A stretch of DNA of 8,719 nucleotides from Bacteroidales bacterium (GTDB lineage: Bacteria > Bacteroidota > Bacteroidia > Bacteroidales > JAGOPY01). The notes below the pieces were generated by a model. It had not been told where the DNA came from and searched no databases. It saw only the letters and a program-made list of their open reading frames with translations. The stretch is taken from positions 1 to 8,719 of the forward strand of contig DAOWEV010000177.1 in assembly GCA_030638325.1 (NCBI GenBank), written 5' to 3'. The translations under genes and the position numbers were made by a program. Below are positions 4,961-8,719 of the stretch, one piece after another (position 1 is the first letter of the stretch; each line of letters opens with the position of its first letter).

Positions 4961-6370
4961 ATGACTGGTAAGGATTTATTGCATGATTATTTCGAAAAGC
5001 TTGCTTCAAAGCGAGATAAATGGGAAAGAAGGAACCGGTTTTATCATAAGATCCTGGCAAAACATTACTCTTTCATCATCCCTGAAGGATCCAGTGTGCT
5101 GGAACTCGGATGTAGCACAGGAAACCTCCTGAATGCGGTAAAACCATCCCTGGGTGTTGGTGTCGATTTTTCAGAAAAAATGCTGGCTGCTGCAAGGGAA
5201 AAATATTCCCATCTCAAATTTGTTCATGCTGATGCAACAGATTATTCCTCGAAACAGGAATTCGATTATATTATTATATCCGACCTGCTGAGTTCGTTGT
5301 GGGATATCCAGGCAGTACTACATAATCTGAAGGGCCTGACTACCCCGCGCACAAAAATCATCATATCCACCTACAACTACATCTGGGAGCCATTTTTGCG
5401 GCTCGGCGAGTTCTTACGCATCAAAGCCCGTCAGCCTTTACAAAACTGGCTGTCAGTTAAAGATATACAAAACCTGCTGGAGCTGGAGGATTTTGAGATC
5501 GTGAAAGTTGACCGGAAGCTATTATTCCCAAAATATATTCCTCTCATTAACGAGATATTTAATGTGTTGCTGGCAAACCTTCCCATCATCAACCATTTAG
5601 ATCTGGTTAACCTCATCTCAGCCAGGCCCAAAATAGAAATCCATAATGACTATTCGATAAGCATTGTGGTACCGGCCAGAAATGAAAAAGGGAATATTGA
5701 AAATGCCATTAAACAGACTCCAAAATTCGGATCACACCAGGAGTTCATTTTCATTGAGGGGAACTCCGAGGACAACACCTGGGAAGAGATGCTGCGCGTT
5801 CAAAAGGCATATCCGGATACTGATATAAAGGTCATGAAACAAACCGGTAAAGGGAAAGGGAATGCGGTAAGGGAAGCTTTTGAAGCTGCCTCTGGCGATA
5901 TGTTAATGATATTGGATGCAGACCTGACCACGCCTCCGGAGGATATGTATAAGTTTTATGATGCATTGGCCCGCAATCATGGCGAGTTTATTAACGGATG
6001 CCGCCTGGTTTACCCCATGGAGAAAGAAGCCATGCGTTTACTGAATTTAATGGGTAATAAATTCTTTGGAGTGTTTTTTTCATATCTTCTGGGCCAACGA
6101 TTGAAAGATACATTGTGCGGAACAAAAGTACTTTTCAAAAAGGATTATGACCTGATAAAAGCCAACAGAAGTTATTTTGGCGACTTTGATCCTTTTGGCG
6201 ATTTCGACCTTATTTTCGGGGCAGCCAAACTAAACCTGAAAATTACCGAGGTGATCGTCCGGTATCGTGATCGTGAATACGGGTCAACTCAGATCAGTCG
6301 CTTTAAACATGGTGTGCTCCTGATCCGGATGAGCCTCTTTGCAGCTATAAAAATAAAATTCATTGCGTGA
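4961..6370 (+). CDS. Methyltransferase-GT2 glycosyltransferase fusion
   Basis: 469-residue predicted cytoplasmic, membrane-associated enzyme with two domains. Residues about 1-220 are a class I SAM-dependent methyltransferase: motif I VLELGCSTGN (46-55), the acidic ribose-binding residue Asp69 in GVDFS, and HADATDY before the IIISDLLSSLWD strand. Residues about 232-465 are a GT-A fold family 2 glycosyltransferase like DPM1: VVPARNE (236-242), FIEGNSEDNTW, the TGKGKGNAVREAF nucleotide-sugar loop, the metal-binding DAD (319-321) in LDADLTTPP, and DTLCGTK with DFDPFGDFDL near the acceptor site. By family it would transfer a hexose to polyprenyl phosphate; neither the sugar nor the methyl acceptor can be read from sequence. 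There are no clear transmembrane helices. It precedes a GT-C enzyme that would use a polyprenyl-linked sugar, probably as one unit despite a 101-nt gap. The ATG follows CTAAAAA. Both catalytic domains look intact. Confidence 0.88.
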   Translation: MTGKDLLHDYFEKLASKRDKWERRNRFYHKILAKHYSFIIPEGSSVLELGCSTGNLLNAVKPSLGVGVDFSEKMLAAAREKYSHLKFVHADATDYSSKQEFDYIIISDLLSSLWDIQAVLHNLKGLTTPRTKIIISTYNYIWEPFLRLGEFLRIKARQPLQNWLSVKDIQNLLELEDFEIVKVDRKLLFPKYIPLINEIFNVLLANLPIINHLDLVNLISARPKIEIHNDYSISIVVPARNEKGNIENAIKQTPKFGSHQEFIFIEGNSEDNTWEEMLRVQKAYPDTDIKVMKQTGKGKGNAVREAFEAASGDMLMILDADLTTPPEDMYKFYDALARNHGEFINGCRLVYPMEKEAMRLLNLMGNKFFGVFFSYLLGQRLKDTLCGTKVLFKKDYDLIKANRSYFGDFDPFGDFDLIFGAAKLNLKITEVIVRYRDREYGSTQISRFKHGVLLIRMSLFAAIKIKFIA

Positions 6371-6376
6371 AAAACA

Positions 6377-6444
6377 TGGAAGAATGGAATAGTGGAAAAA
6401 TGGAAGGGTGGGACATTCCAACATTCCATCATTCCAATTTTCCA
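6377..6444. repeat. Octamer array TGGRA x5 then TTCCA x4 (hairpin)
   Basis: TGGAA occurs at 6377, 6385, 6393 and 6401, with TGGGA at 6409. The complementary TTCCA follows at 6416, 6424, 6432 and 6440. Every step within an arm is exactly 8 nt. The arms are adjacent, so they can fold into one long imperfect hairpin of 5-bp segments with 3-nt internal loops. It begins 6 nt after the TGA of the fusion gene and fills most of the gap before the GT-C gene. No T-run follows. It could act as a processing or attenuation structure between two genes expected to be co-expressed. Confidence 0.88.
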
Positions 6445-6471
6445 TTGGTTCTCTAATTCAAAAAAATAAAG

Positions 6472-8553
6472 ATGCTTCGGGATTTGAATCTTAATAAGAA
6501 ACTGATTTTTGTAATTCCTGTAATTGTCCTTTTGTGGAGCTCATTTGCGAACCTCCTGACAGGCCCGTTTTTCCTTTCACGTGTTGACCCTGAGTACCCA
6601 TATCTTTTAAACGGCCTGAACTGTGCATTGCTGGATTTTTACAGGATCGGGCATACTGACCACCCTGGCACGCCCTTCCAACTCCTTACCGGTCTCTTTA
6701 TTCGAATTATTTATTGGGCCGCAGGCGAGGGAACCATTACCGAGGATGTAATCTCACGCCCTGAACTATACCTGCGATGGTCATCATTTTTTTTGACACT
6801 CATGACTTCAGGCATTATCCTGTGGCTCGGTAAAATTGTATCTCGCCAGAACACTAATTTGTTCGGGGCATTGGTGCTGCAATCATCCGCATTCTTAAAT
6901 GTTGTGCTCATCGACCTGCCCACAAGGTACAACCCCGACAGGATGCTTATGATCTATGTATTGATCTTTGCCGGAATGTGTTATAAATACCTTTACCAGG
7001 AAACTTACAGCGGCCGTAAATACGCCATTCACTCAGGCATATTGATGGGCATAGCTTTCATGACAAAATTCAACTTTCTTCCCCTGGTGATAATTCCTTT
7101 TATTGTGGTAGGTAAAATGAAACAGCGACTTATCTATCTCGGGACTTTTTTGTTATCCTCTTTGCTTGTTATCCTGCCCATATACAATCAGTTTTCGAAT
7201 TTCAGACGGTTTATAAGCAAACTCATCACACATGATGGCTTATATGGACAGGGAACCGAACAGGTCATAAACATAAAAAGTTTCCTGCATAACATCGGGC
7301 TTATTTTTGAGTATAACCGTTCTTTTTCAATCGTCTTTATAGCATCATTTATATTGTTGATCATACTGCTGGTCAAACCTTCTTTACGCAAGAGGCATAA
7401 GATAGAATTTTTATTTCTGCTGGCCTTCATGCTGGTCACTGCCCTGGGGATTGTGATGGTGGCCAAGCATTTCAAGAATTATTACCTCGTACCGGTCTTC
7501 AGCCTCACCGGCTTCTTTTTTTATGTTATATGGGAAATTAACCGGAGAAATATCAGGTTCAGGCACATCAATAAAATTTTCGCTTTGATACTGATCCTTC
7601 TGATAGCATTACCTGTTATCAAGCTTTATCCGGTTTATCAAAACAGGGCTCATAAAAAACCGGAGCATTTCCATACCTTTCATTTTATTGAAAATAATAT
7701 TTCCCCAACCGATTATTTCTTCATCGAGCCCACCTGGTTATGGGGGCCCATGGTGACTAATGGATTGGTTTACGGGATAAGTTATGTCGGGTTCCGGCAC
7801 TACTTCTATGGAGATTATCAGAAATTCTACCCTAATATAATCACCTACGAGGGCCCTCACAGGTCAATGCAATTTTTCAGAATGGCTGATGCCGATAACG
7901 AAGCCATTTTAAAAAGCGGCAGGGATATTTATATCCTGTCAACTCCCGGGAGAAATGCAGAGACCCTGTATAATTATCTTCATGACCATGCTCAAGAACT
8001 GGGAATTTCCCTGTCAGCAGACACTGTTTTCACGAATAGTTACAACAAAGAACATATCATCAGGATACAAAACAATGAGAATTGGAGAACCATCTATGAA
8101 GGCCGTTGCGGATTTGAAAGGACAAGCGGAAATGTTCTTTTAACTGATGATGAAAAGGGAACCCTGGCCGGAGCCTTCCACCTTACTACTCAACAATATT
8201 ATTCCGGAACCAGGGCATTGAAGCTGGACAAGGTTTTGGCCGACAGTCCTCAATATATCATAAACAATGTATCCGAAGGGGACTATTTTGAGCTTACAGT
8301 AATACGCATGATGAATGAAAATGCTGAACACGGGTACCTGGTATTACATTCGTCCGACCCTGCCATCGACAGCATCATGTTCACTAATTGGAAAACTGTT
8401 GCAGACGTTGGCCCGAAATGGGACCTGGTCAGATTAACAGCCGGGATCAGGCATCAGCCGGCCGACAGTACGGTTTTCTGCTTTTTCAGATATACAGGTG
8501 ATGGAGAGGCATTTATCGATGACTTCACCATTAAACATTTCAGCCGGAAGTAA
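6472..8553 (+). CDS. GT-C membrane glycosyltransferase with C-terminal beta-sandwich
   Basis: 693-residue inner-membrane protein resembling the GT39/GT83 (PMT/ArnT-like) group, which transfers a sugar from a polyprenyl-phosphate donor on the periplasmic side. About ten hydrophobic segments lie between residues 11 and 385. The first outer loop holds SRVDPEYPYLLNGLN (Asp39, Glu41) and HTDHPGTP (Asp63, His64), in the place where GT-C enzymes carry their catalytic acidic residue. After the last membrane segment comes an extracytoplasmic part of about 300 residues. About 390-537 is an alpha/beta region. From about 538 follows a beta-sandwich resembling carbohydrate-binding jelly rolls (YEGRCGFERTSG, YYSGTRALKLDK, YLVLHSS, AFIDDFTI at the end). 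Such a C-terminal domain is not part of the ordinary GT-C architecture as I know it. The acceptor (lipid A, glycan or protein) is unknown. The upstream GT2 fusion probably supplies the donor. The stop lies 8 nt from the convergent proS stop. Confidence 0.82.
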   Translation: MLRDLNLNKKLIFVIPVIVLLWSSFANLLTGPFFLSRVDPEYPYLLNGLNCALLDFYRIGHTDHPGTPFQLLTGLFIRIIYWAAGEGTITEDVISRPELYLRWSSFFLTLMTSGIILWLGKIVSRQNTNLFGALVLQSSAFLNVVLIDLPTRYNPDRMLMIYVLIFAGMCYKYLYQETYSGRKYAIHSGILMGIAFMTKFNFLPLVIIPFIVVGKMKQRLIYLGTFLLSSLLVILPIYNQFSNFRRFISKLITHDGLYGQGTEQVINIKSFLHNIGLIFEYNRSFSIVFIASFILLIILLVKPSLRKRHKIEFLFLLAFMLVTALGIVMVAKHFKNYYLVPVFSLTGFFFYVIWEINRRNIRFRHINKIFALILILLIALPVIKLYPVYQNRAHKKPEHFHTFHFIENNISPTDYFFIEPTWLWGPMVTNGLVYGISYVGFRHYFYGDYQKFYPNIITYEGPHRSMQFFRMADADNEAILKSGRDIYILSTPGRNAETLYNYLHDHAQELGISLSADTVFTNSYNKEHIIRIQNNENWRTIYEGRCGFERTSGNVLLTDDEKGTLAGAFHLTTQQYYSGTRALKLDKVLADSPQYIINNVSEGDYFELTVIRMMNENAEHGYLVLHSSDPAIDSIMFTNWKTVADVGPKWDLVRLTAGIRHQPADSTVFCFFRYTGDGEAFIDDFTIKHFSRK

Positions 8554-8561
8554 GAGACTGA

Positions 8562-8719
8562 TTAATAAGCTTTTGCAAAAACGACACGCCTCATGGAGGG
8601 CTTACCGGTAAAAATACACTTACCCTCTTCCTCAGGGGCATCAAGCGGGATGGTTCGTATGGTGGCCATGGTTTTTTCCTTGATCTTCTGTTCCGTCTCT
8701 GCAGTCCCGTCCCAATGTG
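8562..8719 (-). CDS. proS: Prolyl-tRNA synthetase, C-terminal end (partial)
   Basis: This is the last 51 codons of a minus-strand gene that runs out of the window; the stop TAA is at 8564-8562. The peptide begins HWDGTAETEQKIKEKTMATI and ends EEEGKCIFTGKPSMRRVVFAKAY. This matches the C-terminus of the archaeal/eukaryotic-type ProRS used by many Bacteroidota: the AHWDGTAETE...IKE..KATIR..P segment, then EEGKC...GKPS.RRV.FAKAY, with a conserved Cys and the terminal Tyr near the active site. The enzyme charges tRNA-Pro in the cytoplasm. The gene is convergent with the GT-C gene, with only 8 nt between the stops and no evident terminator hairpin there (only TTTTGCAAAA at 8571-8580, inside the coding end). 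Confidence 0.92.
   Translation of the reverse strand, partial: HWDGTAETEQKIKEKTMATIRTIPLDAPEEEGKCIFTGKPSMRRVVFAKAY

Noticed and set aside
3676..6444. CRISPR-like arrays in the periodic intergenic blocks
   Set aside because: The repeat words are 4-6 nt with 2-4 nt between them, far below CRISPR repeat and spacer lengths, and no cas genes are present.
8571..8580. TTTTGCAAAA palindrome as terminator between the GT-C gene and proS
   Set aside because: It is a 10-nt palindrome with no loop or GC stem, inside the proS coding end.

Overview
This window looks like chromosomal DNA of a member of the Bacteroidota, probably an uncultured Bacteroidales-like lineage. The reasons are: no Shine-Dalgarno motifs but A-rich leaders before the starts; several boxes matching the Bacteroidota -7 element TAnnTTTG; a DUF2807 'head GIN' lipoprotein; a PagL-like outer-membrane acyl hydrolase ending in aromatic residues; and a bacterial ProRS of the archaeal/eukaryotic type. 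The rank below phylum is an inference.

Layout. Positions 1-882 hold no convincing gene. They contain an AT-rich inverted repeat (31-142), a REP-like palindrome (217-262), and a clear non-autonomous element of about 378 bp (416-793). That element has 33-nt imperfect terminal inverted repeats and a mirror-symmetric set of hairpins, and it ends a few bases upstream of the peroxiredoxin promoter. Then come a 2-Cys peroxiredoxin (883-1521, +), a strong terminator, and the convergent NTP pyrophosphohydrolase mazG (1574-2386, -). Divergent from mazG is a PagL-like acyloxyacyl hydrolase with a GTG start (2484-3677, +). The gap 3678-4018 holds a broken C-terminal piece of a four-helix-bundle (S23/IVP family) gene nested inside repeats. 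Next are a DUF2807 lipoprotein (4019-4771, +), a methyltransferase-GT2 fusion (4961-6370, +) and a GT-C membrane glycosyltransferase with a C-terminal beta-sandwich (6472-8553, +). The 3' end of proS enters from the right on the minus strand (8562-8719).

How the genes fit together. The peroxiredoxin and MazG are housekeeping defences against peroxides and damaged nucleotides. The other plus-strand genes concern the envelope: a lipid A deacylase candidate, a surface lipoprotein, and a glycosyltransferase pair. In that pair the GT2 half would load a sugar on polyprenyl phosphate and the GT-C enzyme would transfer it outside the inner membrane; this is inferred from families and adjacency.

Most striking pattern. 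Every intergenic gap between 2387 and 6471 carries its own short word repeated at a strict 7- or 8-nt period: TCAC x7, AGTT x5, GTTC x5 with GAAC x4, ATAAAC/GTTTAT x9, and TGGRA x5 with TTCCA x4. In three of the four gaps the word recurs in inverted orientation, so a long imperfect hairpin is possible. The words differ between gaps but the period and architecture are shared. I know of no standard annotation that explains this.
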